From NCBI RefSeq assembly GCF_900099835.1, contig NZ_FNKP01000001.1, positions 1,860,001-1,924,000 of the forward strand: a DNA stretch of 64,000 bases. Reading direction: 5' to 3'. The stretch's first letter is position 1. Each line of letters opens with the position of its first letter. The DNA comes from Paraburkholderia fungorum. Lineage in GTDB: Bacteria; Pseudomonadota; Gammaproteobacteria; Burkholderiales; Burkholderiaceae. Under the pieces are notes generated by a model that saw only the letters and a list, made by a program, of their open reading frames with translations, did no database searches and was not told where the DNA came from. The position numbers were made by a program, and so were the translations under genes. Of this stretch, positions 57,073 to 64,000 are shown one piece after another.

Positions 57073-57083
57073 GCGATACGACC

Positions 57084-58154
57084 ATGCCGAAACCGAAGCG
57101 CCGCCAGCCGCAAGCCGAATCTGAAACGATCAGCCAAGCTACGTCCGCTTCGGTGGACGACAGCGGTGCTTCGGAAGCCGAAGAAGAGATCGCAGAAGAA
57201 CGCGATCTCGACGAGTCGTCCAGTGGCGCAGAAGAGGGTCGCGAGCCGCGCGAAGCCGCGCCGGACGCAGACGACTTTCGCGCGTTGCTGCAAGCCGAGC
57301 TGACGGCCGACACAATCCAGCATTATCTGAACCGCATTAGCGTCAAGCCGCTTCTCACCGTCGACGAGGAGCAGAAATATTCGCGTCTTGCCAAGGCGGG
57401 CGAGTTCGAAGCGCGGCAGGTGATGATCGAGCGCAATCTGCGGCTTGTGGTCAGCATTGCGAAGGGTTATCTGAATCGCGGCGTGCCGTTGCTCGATCTG
57501 ATCGAAGAGGGCAACCTCGGCCTGATGCACGCGATCGAGAAATTCGATCCGACGCGCGGCTTCCGGTTTTCGACTTACGCCACCTGGTGGATTCGCCAGA
57601 GCATCGAGCGCGCGATCATGAACCAGGCGCGCACCGTGCGTTTGCCGGTGCACGTGATTCGCGAGTTGAACCAGGTGTTGCGTGCCAAGCGTCATCTGGA
57701 AAAAAATTCGATGAATTCGGGTGAGGCTGCCGAGCGGCGTGATGCCAGCATCGACGACATTGCCTATCTGACCGGCAAGACCACCGACGAAGTCACCGAC
57801 ATTCTCGCGCTGAACGAGCACACAGCGTCGCTCGACGCGCCGCTGGATCTCGATCCGGCGAGCAGCCTGCTCGATCTGCTGTCCGACGACCAGAGCCAGT
57901 CGCCGGACGCCGAAGTGCAGCATCGCGAACTGGAAACGCTGACGCGGGCCTGGCTCGCGCGCTTGTCTGACAAGCATCGTCATGTGATTGAGCGCCGCTT
58001 TGGGCTTAATCACATCGAACCCGCCACGCTCGAAGAGCTGGCTGACGAAATGGGCCTCACGCGCGAGCGTGTGCGCCAGATCCAACAGGAAGCGCTTGTC
58101 CGACTGAAGCGCTTCTTTGCCTCCAACGGTGTTCGGAAGGACGCCGTTTTATAA
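57084..58154 (+). CDS. rpoS: RNA polymerase sigma factor RpoS
   Basis: A 356-residue stationary-phase/general stress sigma factor. Acidic N-terminal region, sigma 1.2 (AELTADTIQHYLNRISVKPLLTVDEEQKYSRLAKAG), 2.3-2.4 (GFRFSTYATWWIRQSIERAI), 3, and 4.2 (LEELADEMGLTRERVRQIQQEALVRLKRF). Slightly longer N-terminus than the E. coli protein. It follows nlpD by 11 bases; in E. coli the main rpoS promoter lies within nlpD. Confidence 0.97.
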   Translation: MPKPKRRQPQAESETISQATSASVDDSGASEAEEEIAEERDLDESSSGAEEGREPREAAPDADDFRALLQAELTADTIQHYLNRISVKPLLTVDEEQKYSRLAKAGEFEARQVMIERNLRLVVSIAKGYLNRGVPLLDLIEEGNLGLMHAIEKFDPTRGFRFSTYATWWIRQSIERAIMNQARTVRLPVHVIRELNQVLRAKRHLEKNSMNSGEAAERRDASIDDIAYLTGKTTDEVTDILALNEHTASLDAPLDLDPASSLLDLLSDDQSQSPDAEVQHRELETLTRAWLARLSDKHRHVIERRFGLNHIEPATLEELADEMGLTRERVRQIQQEALVRLKRFFASNGVRKDAVL

Positions 58155-58158
58155 GCTG

Positions 58159-58935
58159 ATGACACCGATTCTTGTATTCGACATCGAGACGATTCCCGAT
58201 GTCGCCGGCATTCGCCGCCTCGACGATTTGCCTTCCACGATGAGCGACGCCGAAGTCGCCGAACACGCGTTCGCCGCGCGGCGCGAAAAAACCGGCAGCG
58301 ATTTCCTGCCGCATCACCTGCAACGGATCGCCGCGATTTCCTGCGTGTTCCGCGACGACCACGGTTTCCGCGTACGCTCGCTCGGCACGCTCGAAGACGG
58401 CGAGGCCGCGCTCGTGCAGTCGTTTTATCGCGTGATCGAGAAGTACACGCCGCAACTCGTGTCGTGGAACGGCGGCGGTTTCGACCTGCCGGTGCTGAAC
58501 TACCGGGCGCTGGTCAACGGCATTCCCGCCAGCCGCTTCTGGGATCTCGGCGAGGACGACCGCGACTTCAAGTGGAACAACTACATCAGCCGATACCACG
58601 CGCGTCACACTGATCTGATGGACGTGCTCGCGATGTACTCGGGCCGCGCCAACGCGCCGCTCGACGCGCTCGCCAAGATGTGCGGCTTCCCCGGCAAGAT
58701 GGGGATGGACGGCAGTCAGGTCTGGAACGCGTTTCAGGCAGGGCAACTTGACGAAATCCGCAATTATTGCGAGACCGACGTCGTCAATACGTATCTGCTG
58801 TATTGCCGTTTTCAGTTGATTCGCGGCGGCTTTTCGGCAGAGGAGTACTCCGACGAAATCAATCTGGTCAAGAGGGCGCTCGCGCAGGAAGCGGCGCCGC
58901 AATGGGCTGAGTATCTGGCCGCGTTTGATCAGTGA
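58159..58935 (+). CDS. Predicted 3'-5' exonuclease (DEDDy, PolB-like)
   Basis: A 258-residue DnaQ-superfamily nuclease. ExoI ILVFDIETIPD near residue 5 supplies Asp/Glu; ExoII LVSWNGGGFDLPVL; ExoIII YCETDVVNTYLLYCR with Tyr-x3-Asp. This matches the predicted exonuclease family related to archaeal/B-family polymerase proofreading domains. It starts four bases after the rpoS stop and is presumably co-transcribed. Role unknown; DNA repair in stationary phase is a guess. Confidence 0.88.
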   Translation: MTPILVFDIETIPDVAGIRRLDDLPSTMSDAEVAEHAFAARREKTGSDFLPHHLQRIAAISCVFRDDHGFRVRSLGTLEDGEAALVQSFYRVIEKYTPQLVSWNGGGFDLPVLNYRALVNGIPASRFWDLGEDDRDFKWNNYISRYHARHTDLMDVLAMYSGRANAPLDALAKMCGFPGKMGMDGSQVWNAFQAGQLDEIRNYCETDVVNTYLLYCRFQLIRGGFSAEEYSDEINLVKRALAQEAAPQWAEYLAAFDQ

Positions 58936-59303
58936 TCTGGCGCGAGCTTATTGTGGTGGCGAGGCAGTGCAATAAGCCTTTCGCCAGGATGCACGCCGGG
59001 CAGTCGGCGGCAGTAAGGTTGCGCGACAACCCCGGCGTGCAAAGAAACCAGGAAAGCCGTAGCAAGGTAGTAAAGCAGCTTTTGAATGATTGCCGACAGG
59101 CCCGGCAGATGGATAGCTCCCTTCTGCCCGGCAACTTGCGCTGCAATAACTGATGTGTAGGCCGGCGGCGGGACGACGTCCAAACGCGAGCGCGAACAAC
59201 CCATAGGTCCGCGCTCACACCCCGACCCGCCGCCTCAACTCGTGGGCAACATCCCCGCTTCGTCTACAATCTCGCCTTTCCCCAAGTTGTCAGGAAGTCG
59301 CAG
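58936..59303. other. Hairpin-rich intergenic island between exonuclease gene and rlmD
   Basis: About 370 bases with lower GC than the neighbours. Three inverted-repeat units occur in succession. First, CTGGCG (58937-58942) with CGCCAG (58982-58987) enclosing GCTTATTG (58946-58953) and CAATAAGC (58970-58977). Second, GCACGCCGGG (58991-59000) with CCCGGCGTGC (59031-59040). Third, CCGGCAGA (59102-59109) with TCTGCC(C)GG (59123-59131). An opposite-strand 91-codon frame (58929-59204) is open but has no ribosome site or match I recognise. Confidence 0.6.
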
Positions 59304-60722
59304 GTGTCCCGAACTGCCCCCCATCGTCGCTCGCCGAAGCGCCATAAGACGCCGCCGCCCGCGCCCGCGCTCGTTATCACCGGCAATGAGCCGGTCATCG
59401 AAATCACTTCGCTCGATATGGAAGCGCGCGGCGTCGGCCGCACCGAAACTGAAGACGGCACACCCGGCAAGGTGATTTTCGTCGAGGGTGCGCTACCCGG
59501 CGAGCGCGTCAGTTATTCGACGCATCGCAGCAAGGCTAAATTCGAGCAGGCCGAAGTCGTTCAGGTATTCCGCGAAAGCGTGATCCGCACGAAGCCGAAG
59601 TGCAATTATTTCGATGTTTGCGGCGGCTGTTCGATGCAGCATCTGGATGTTCGCGCGCAGGTCGCCGTCAAACAGCGCGTGCTCGAAGACAACCTGCAGC
59701 ATCTGGCGAAGCTACGCCCCGAAACGGTGTTCCGGCCGATCCACGGGCCGGCCTGGGGTTATCGCTATCGCGCGCGGCTGGCTGTTCGGTATCTGCCGGA
59801 AAAAGGCGGTATGCGGATCGGCTTTCACGAAAAGAAAAGCGGCAACATCGCCGATATGAAAACCTGCGAAGTGTTGCCGCCGCATGTGTCGGCGATGCTG
59901 ATGCCTTTGCGTTTCATGGTGCGTAAGTTGTCAATCCACGATCGTATTCCGCAATTGGAACTGGCGGTGGGTTCGTCGGTGACGGCGCTGGTGGTGCGCA
60001 ATCTGGCGCCGCTGACCGAAGCGGACGAGCAGGTTCTGCGCGATTTCGCCGATCAGCACAAGCTGCAGTTCTGGCTGCAGCCGGGTGGCCCGGAAACGGT
60101 TGCGCCGTTTTATCCGCTCGAGCCGGAACTCGACTACACGCTGCCGGAATATGACATCCGGATGCCGTTCAAGCCGACCGACTTCACCCAGGTGAATCAC
60201 GCGATCAACCGTGTGCTGGTGAGCCGCGCGTTGCGCCTGCTGGCGCCGGCGCGCACGGATCGTGTGCTTGATCTGTTTTGCGGAATTGGCAACTTCACGC
60301 TGCCGCTCGCGCGGATTTCGAAGGAAGTGGTCGGGATCGAGGGCAGCGAAGCGCTGACCTCGCGCGCGTTGGCCAACGCGGAGTTGAACGGCGTGGCGGG
60401 GCATACGTCGTTCACGTGCCGCAATCTGTTCGAAGTCACCGCCGACGACATGCGCGCGCTCGGTCACTTCGACAAATTCCTGATCGACCCGCCGCGCGAA
60501 GGCGCACAGGCCGTTGCCAAAGCGCTGGCAGAGATCGCGCAAAGCGGCGATGGGCCGCTGCCGAAGCGGATCGTCTATGTGTCGTGCAACCCGGCGACGC
60601 TGGCTCGCGATTCGGGGCTGCTGGTGCACGAGGCCGGCTACCGGCTGGTGGGCGCGGGCGTCGTGAACATGTTCCCGCATACGTCGCACGTGGAGTCGAT
60701 CGCGTTGTTCGAACGGGATTGA
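59304..60722 (+). CDS. rlmD: 23S rRNA (uracil(1939)-C(5))-methyltransferase
   Basis: A 472-residue SAM-dependent RNA methyltransferase with TRAM domain and 4Fe-4S cluster. Cluster cysteines: Cys100, Cys106, Cys109 and Cys188. SAM/catalytic motifs: LDLFCGIGNFTLP, FLIDPPREGAQ, and VSCNPATLARD with the nucleophilic Cys. The start is GTG 59304, preceded by AGGAAG. Terminator follows between it and bamD. Confidence 0.93.
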   Translation: MSRTAPHRRSPKRHKTPPPAPALVITGNEPVIEITSLDMEARGVGRTETEDGTPGKVIFVEGALPGERVSYSTHRSKAKFEQAEVVQVFRESVIRTKPKCNYFDVCGGCSMQHLDVRAQVAVKQRVLEDNLQHLAKLRPETVFRPIHGPAWGYRYRARLAVRYLPEKGGMRIGFHEKKSGNIADMKTCEVLPPHVSAMLMPLRFMVRKLSIHDRIPQLELAVGSSVTALVVRNLAPLTEADEQVLRDFADQHKLQFWLQPGGPETVAPFYPLEPELDYTLPEYDIRMPFKPTDFTQVNHAINRVLVSRALRLLAPARTDRVLDLFCGIGNFTLPLARISKEVVGIEGSEALTSRALANAELNGVAGHTSFTCRNLFEVTADDMRALGHFDKFLIDPPREGAQAVAKALAEIAQSGDGPLPKRIVYVSCNPATLARDSGLLVHEAGYRLVGAGVVNMFPHTSHVESIALFERD

Positions 60723-60795
60723 CTGTCGCCGACGCAGTGAAAGGCGGCGGTTAGCCGCCTTCGCATAGCGTCAAAGCTGCTGCGCTTCGCGCAAA

Positions 60796-60829
60796 TAAAA
60801 AAGCCACGACCGAAGTCGTGGCTTTTTTT
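60796..60829. terminator. Bidirectional terminator between rlmD and bamD
   Basis: AAGCCACGAC (60801-60810) pairs with GTCGTGGCTT (60815-60824) around the tetraloop CGAA. A-run before and T-run after make it symmetric for the convergent genes. Confidence 0.92.
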
Positions 60830-60858
60830 CAGATGTGCGGCTTAACCCGCTGCGCGGC

Positions 60859-61719
60859 TTAAAACTGCCACCACGACTTCACCGTACCCGGGCGAGCATG
60901 GCCCGTGATGTACGGGCTGTCCGGGAACGTACCGGCCAGCACGCGTTTGGTGTCGTCGGCCAGTTGCGGCTGGTTCAGCTTCTGATACGACAGCATCATG
61001 ATGTGCAGTGCGTCTTCGATAGCCGGTGCGTTCTTGTATTCACGCAACGCCAGTTGAGCGCGGTTGATCGCAGCCACATAAGCGCCACGGCGGTAGTAGT
61101 AGTCGGCCGCGTGGACTTCGTGCGATGCCAGCGCGTTCACGATGTAGCGCATGCGTTGCGCCGCGTCCGGTGCGAACTTGCTGTTCGGGTATTTGTCGAC
61201 CACGACCTTGAACGCGTCATACGACTCGCGCAGCGACTTCGGATCGCGCTCGCTCATGTCCTGGCCGGAGAAGCGGCCGAACAGACCGAGGTCGTCGTTG
61301 AAGTGGATCATGCCCTTCAGGTAGTACGCGTAAGCGATGTCCGGATGATCCGGGTGCAGCTGGATGAAGCGGTCGACGGCCTGGTCGGCGGCCGCGTTTT
61401 CGCTGTCTTTCCAGTTGCAGTAAGCGACGTTGATCTGCGCCTGCTGGGCGAAGTGGCCGAACGGGTCGCGGCCTTCAAGCATTTCGAAGTACTTTGCGCA
61501 CTTGCCGAAATCACCGCCGGTCAGAGCGTCGTTCGCCTCCGTATATAATTTGTTGTTGTTCCACGTTGCCGTTTCGTCGGTTTTTTCCGGCAGGCCGTGG
61601 CAAGCCGCAATAACAGTGACGGCAGCGGCACACGCAATGTATCCGGCCACTTTACGGGCCGCCTTCTTGATGGCCGCCAAATTGATCGCCGCTTTAGTGA
61701 TGGTGTTCAAGGCTCGCAT
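60859..61719 (-). CDS. bamD: Outer membrane protein assembly factor BamD
   Basis: A 286-residue lipoprotein of the BAM complex, with TPR repeats. Signal with a long 25-residue basic n-region ([28 protein letters not shown]), hydrophobic core and lipobox VIAAC (Cys40). Family segments: [30 protein letters not shown] and [22 protein letters not shown] with the YYLKG signature. Starts at ATG 61719, only 38 bases from the divergent rluD. Confidence 0.95.
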   Translation of the reverse strand: MRALNTITKAAINLAAIKKAARKVAGYIACAAAVTVIAACHGLPEKTDETATWNNNKLYTEANDALTGGDFGKCAKYFEMLEGRDPFGHFAQQAQINVAYCNWKDSENAAADQAVDRFIQLHPDHPDIAYAYYLKGMIHFNDDLGLFGRFSGQDMSERDPKSLRESYDAFKVVVDKYPNSKFAPDAAQRMRYIVNALASHEVHAADYYYRRGAYVAAINRAQLALREYKNAPAIEDALHIMMLSYQKLNQPQLADDTKRVLAGTFPDSPYITGHARPGTVKSWWQF

Positions 61720-61757
61720 TTTCCAGTCTAGCTTTACGTCCAGGTGACCCAGACTCA

Positions 61758-63026
61758 ATGACCCGCTCAAATACTCCAGGCGCCGCAACCGGTGCCGGGA
61801 ATAGCAACAAAGATTATAGCGTAAGCGCTGACCCCTCCGACGCGTTGGGCGTCGATTCCCTCGACGACGATCTCGGCAGCGACGCGCTCACAGCCCCGCC
61901 AGCCATGGTTCCGACCGTGGCGAGTCCGGTCGCCGACGAGAGCCCGCGCAGCGTCGTCGTGCCCGACGAACTGGCCGGGGAGCGCCTCGACAAGGTGCTC
62001 GCGCGCGTTTTCCCCGAGTTCTCGCGCAACCGTCTGCAGAGCTGGATCGAGGCCGAACGCGTGCGGATCGACGGTAAGGCGGCGAAAGTTCGTCAGCCGG
62101 TGCCGCTTGGCGCGACCATCGAACTGGTGCCCGATCTGCTGCCCGAACAGCTTGCGTTCACGCCCGAACCGGTGCCGCTCGAGATCGTCTACGAAGACGA
62201 TACGCTGGTGGTCATCAACAAACCGGCCGGCATGGTCGTGCATCCGGCAGCCGGCAACTGGAGCGGCACCGTGCTGAACGGCCTGCTGTATCGCTATGGC
62301 GACGCTGCGGCGGGCCTGCCGCGTGCGGGCATCGTGCATCGGCTGGACAAGGAAACGTCGGGGCTGATGGTGGTCGCGCGAACGCTCGAAGCGCAGACTG
62401 ATCTCGTGCGCCAGTTGCAGGCACGTACGGTGAAGCGTCGCTATCTCGCGCTGGTGTGGGGCAACATGCCCGAGGAGGGCACGATCGATGCGCCGATCGG
62501 CCGCGACCCGCGCGAGCGCACGCGTATGGCGGTGGTGACGAGCGCGTCGGGCAAGGCCGCACGCACGCACTTCCGGCGCGTCGATTCGGCGATCTGGCAG
62601 CGTCAGCCGGTCACCGCGATTCATTGCGATCTGGAAACCGGGCGGACTCACCAGATTCGCGTGCATTGCGCGCACATCGGCCATCCGCTGCTCGGCGACC
62701 CGGTGTATGGGCGTGCACGCGGCAAGCGCTCGGTGACGCCGCTGCCCGACGGCTTCGCGCGCCAGGCGTTGCACGCGTGGCGGCTCGGGCTGATTCATCC
62801 GAAAACCGGTCGCACGATGCAATGGCGTGCCGATGCGCCGGAAGATATGGAAGCGCTGTCGGCGGCGCTCGGTCTTGGGCGAGACGACGCGGGCGAGTTC
62901 GACGAGACGTATTACGAAGAAGACGGCTACGACGAGTCGCTCGACGATGACATCGAAGACGGCGATCCCGAAGATCACGACGCCGAAGAACATGACGACG
63001 ACCACGACGAGGACGATCGCGCATGA
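61758..63026 (+). CDS. rluD: 23S rRNA pseudouridine synthase D (RluD)
   Basis: A 422-residue synthase making pseudouridines 1911, 1915 and 1917 in helix 69. S4 domain starts at about 67 ([32 protein letters not shown]); catalytic Asp197 is in [19 protein letters not shown]. The first 65 residues are an acidic extension, and the last 50 are extremely acidic with several His and Tyr ([11 protein letters not shown]). Both ends are longer than in E. coli (326 residues). It overlaps pgeF by four bases. Confidence 0.94.
   Translation: MTRSNTPGAATGAGNSNKDYSVSADPSDALGVDSLDDDLGSDALTAPPAMVPTVASPVADESPRSVVVPDELAGERLDKVLARVFPEFSRNRLQSWIEAERVRIDGKAAKVRQPVPLGATIELVPDLLPEQLAFTPEPVPLEIVYEDDTLVVINKPAGMVVHPAAGNWSGTVLNGLLYRYGDAAAGLPRAGIVHRLDKETSGLMVVARTLEAQTDLVRQLQARTVKRRYLALVWGNMPEEGTIDAPIGRDPRERTRMAVVTSASGKAARTHFRRVDSAIWQRQPVTAIHCDLETGRTHQIRVHCAHIGHPLLGDPVYGRARGKRSVTPLPDGFARQALHAWRLGLIHPKTGRTMQWRADAPEDMEALSAALGLGRDDAGEFDETYYEEDGYDESLDDDIEDGDPEDHDAEEHDDDHDEDDRA
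61813..61818 (-). promoter_or_regulatory. Possible bamD -10 element inside rluD
   Basis: A perfect TATAAT on the minus strand lies within the rluD 5' coding region, about 95 bases before the bamD ATG. The -35 is weak. The 38-base gap between the genes is too short for both promoters, so location inside rluD is plausible. Confidence 0.4.
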
Positions 63027-63880
63027 CTCTCCCCGAGCTGGGTTTTGCCGATGTGGTGCAGCCTGCGTGGAACGTGTCGCCGCGCGTGCGCGCGCTCGTC
63101 ACTACGCGGAACGGCGGCGTCAGCGAGCCGCCGTTCGGGCGTTGGCAGAATGGCGCGGATCAGCCCGGTGGCCTGAATCTGGGAATGAAAGCCGGTGACG
63201 ATCCGGCGGCGGTCGCCATCAACCGCGAGCGGCTGTTGTCACTTGCGGGCGTTACCGACGTCGCGTGGCTCGAGCAGATTCACGGCGCGGGCATCGTGCG
63301 CGCCGAAGACGCTCTTGCGCAAACGCGCGCGGGCAGCGGCCCGACGCAAGCCGATGCGAGCGTCACCGATCGTCCCGGCACCGTATGCGTCGTGATGGTC
63401 GCCGATTGCATGCCGGTGCTGCTGTGCGACGAAGCCGGCCGCGCGGTCGGTGCTGCCCATGCGGGCTGGCGCGGACTGGCGGCGGGCATCGTCGAGCAGA
63501 CCGCGCAGCGCGTCGCGGAACTCGCGGGCGTCGACCCGGGGGCGCTGCATGCGTATCTCGGGCCGTCGATCGGTCCCGACGCGTTCGAAGTCGGCCCTGA
63601 CGTGCGTGACGCCTTCATGAAGGGCGTCGGCGGCGCACAACGCGATGCGACGGCGAATGCGTTCATCGCGCATCCGCAAAATCCTGGCAAATATCTCGCC
63701 GATCTTCCTGCGTTGGCGCGTTTGCGTTTGCAGGCGCTCGGCGTGACCAGAATCGTCGGCGGCGATCTTTGCACGGTCGCGCAACGCGAGCGTTTCTATT
63801 CCTATCGGCGCGACCGCGAAACCGGCCGCATGGCTGCGCTGATCTGGCTCGACGATCACGCGCAAGCACTCGCCGATTGA
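63023..63880 (+). CDS. pgeF: Peptidoglycan editing factor PgeF / YfiH (laccase-domain) family
   Basis: A 285-residue cytosolic protein of the YfiH/multicopper-polyphenol-oxidoreductase family; YfiH acts as peptidoglycan amino-acid editing factor and homologues show purine nucleoside phosphorylase activity. Zinc/catalytic residues: His87 (EQIHGAGIV), Cys129 ([11 protein letters not shown]) and His146 (AAHAGWRGL). Conserved N-terminal [13 protein letters not shown]. Overlaps the rluD stop by four bases, giving translational coupling. Confidence 0.92.
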   Translation: MTLPELGFADVVQPAWNVSPRVRALVTTRNGGVSEPPFGRWQNGADQPGGLNLGMKAGDDPAAVAINRERLLSLAGVTDVAWLEQIHGAGIVRAEDALAQTRAGSGPTQADASVTDRPGTVCVVMVADCMPVLLCDEAGRAVGAAHAGWRGLAAGIVEQTAQRVAELAGVDPGALHAYLGPSIGPDAFEVGPDVRDAFMKGVGGAQRDATANAFIAHPQNPGKYLADLPALARLRLQALGVTRIVGGDLCTVAQRERFYSYRRDRETGRMAALIWLDDHAQALAD

Positions 63881-64000
63881 AGCAGACGAGGGCGTCGCTC
63901 GCTGCATCGATTGCAGTCGGGCGATGTCGCAACGTGGTCCGCGTTGTCACGTCTTTCAGCTTTTTCGCCCGGCTTCACACTCAAGCAATCTCACGCCCGC
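63881..64000. other. Right-edge intergenic sequence
   Basis: The 120 bases after pgeF hold no gene and no clear terminator or promoter. Confidence 0.5.

Noticed and set aside
58929..59204. 91-codon minus-strand frame after the exonuclease gene
   Set aside because: No ribosome site and no recognised family; the region is better explained by inverted repeats, although a small gene cannot be fully excluded.

Overview
The window is typical chromosomal core DNA of a high-GC betaproteobacterium. Gene content and gene order (rpsF-priB-rpsR-rplI-dnaB, alaA-hom-thrC, moeA-moaD-moaE-clpB, surE-pcm-nlpD-rpoS-exonuclease-rlmD, bamD/rluD-pgeF) and an arn cluster with arnA split into two genes point to Burkholderia or Paraburkholderia. 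No species can be named from the sequence alone. I see no insertion sequence, prophage, CRISPR array, tRNA or rRNA. The only RNA gene I can support is the 4.5S SRP RNA (ffs).

Layout. 1-6.3 kb: anti-sigma factor behind a sigma-factor tail, a ribosomal/replication operon with a good sigma-70 promoter and terminator, dnaB, and a PhoU-like/Pit phosphate uptake pair. 6.5-11.9 kb (minus): SDR oxidoreductase, NlpC/P60 lipoprotein, PIN-PhoH ATPase, PrxQ/Bcp peroxiredoxin. 12.0-19.6 kb (minus): lipid A L-Ara4N pathway, arnT-arnE then arnB-arnC-arnA(formyltransferase)-arnA(dehydrogenase)-arnD. 20-25.4 kb: Mth938-like protein (minus), then alaA-hom-thrC, with a strongly structured leader in front of hom. 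25.6-32.5 kb: moeA-moaD-moaE, a group III truncated haemoglobin divergent from an NsrR-like regulator with a candidate NsrR operator between them, clpB with a heat-shock-type promoter, YidB.

32.6-44 kb: exported helix-hairpin-helix protein with a histone-like tail, MerR regulator/carboxymuconolactone decarboxylase-like pair, GT39-MATE pair, rpmE2, a merR-MFS-mtfA efflux operon, rho, trxA. 44.2-53 kb: ffs, dnaX, ybaB, recR, a CoA-transferase and a nitrate/sulfonate-type ABC transporter. 53-64 kb: quinone oxidoreductase (minus), surE-pcm-nlpD-rpoS-exonuclease, a structured intergenic island, rlmD, bamD (minus), rluD and pgeF. The window ends in the untranslated region after pgeF; in related genomes the PHA synthase genes often follow, but none is visible here.

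How parts work together: the arn genes build and attach the cationic sugar that confers polymyxin resistance; NsrR and the truncated haemoglobin form a likely nitric-oxide sensing and detoxification unit; two MerR genes each sit behind a 19-bp-spacer promoter with an operator-like dyad; surE, pcm, nlpD and rpoS form the conserved stationary-phase cluster. I found no unmistakable novel multi-gene system. The most interesting signals are regulatory: the NsrR-type site, the two MerR-type promoters, several apparently leaderless promoters, the hom leader, and the hairpin-rich island at 58.9-59.2 kb.
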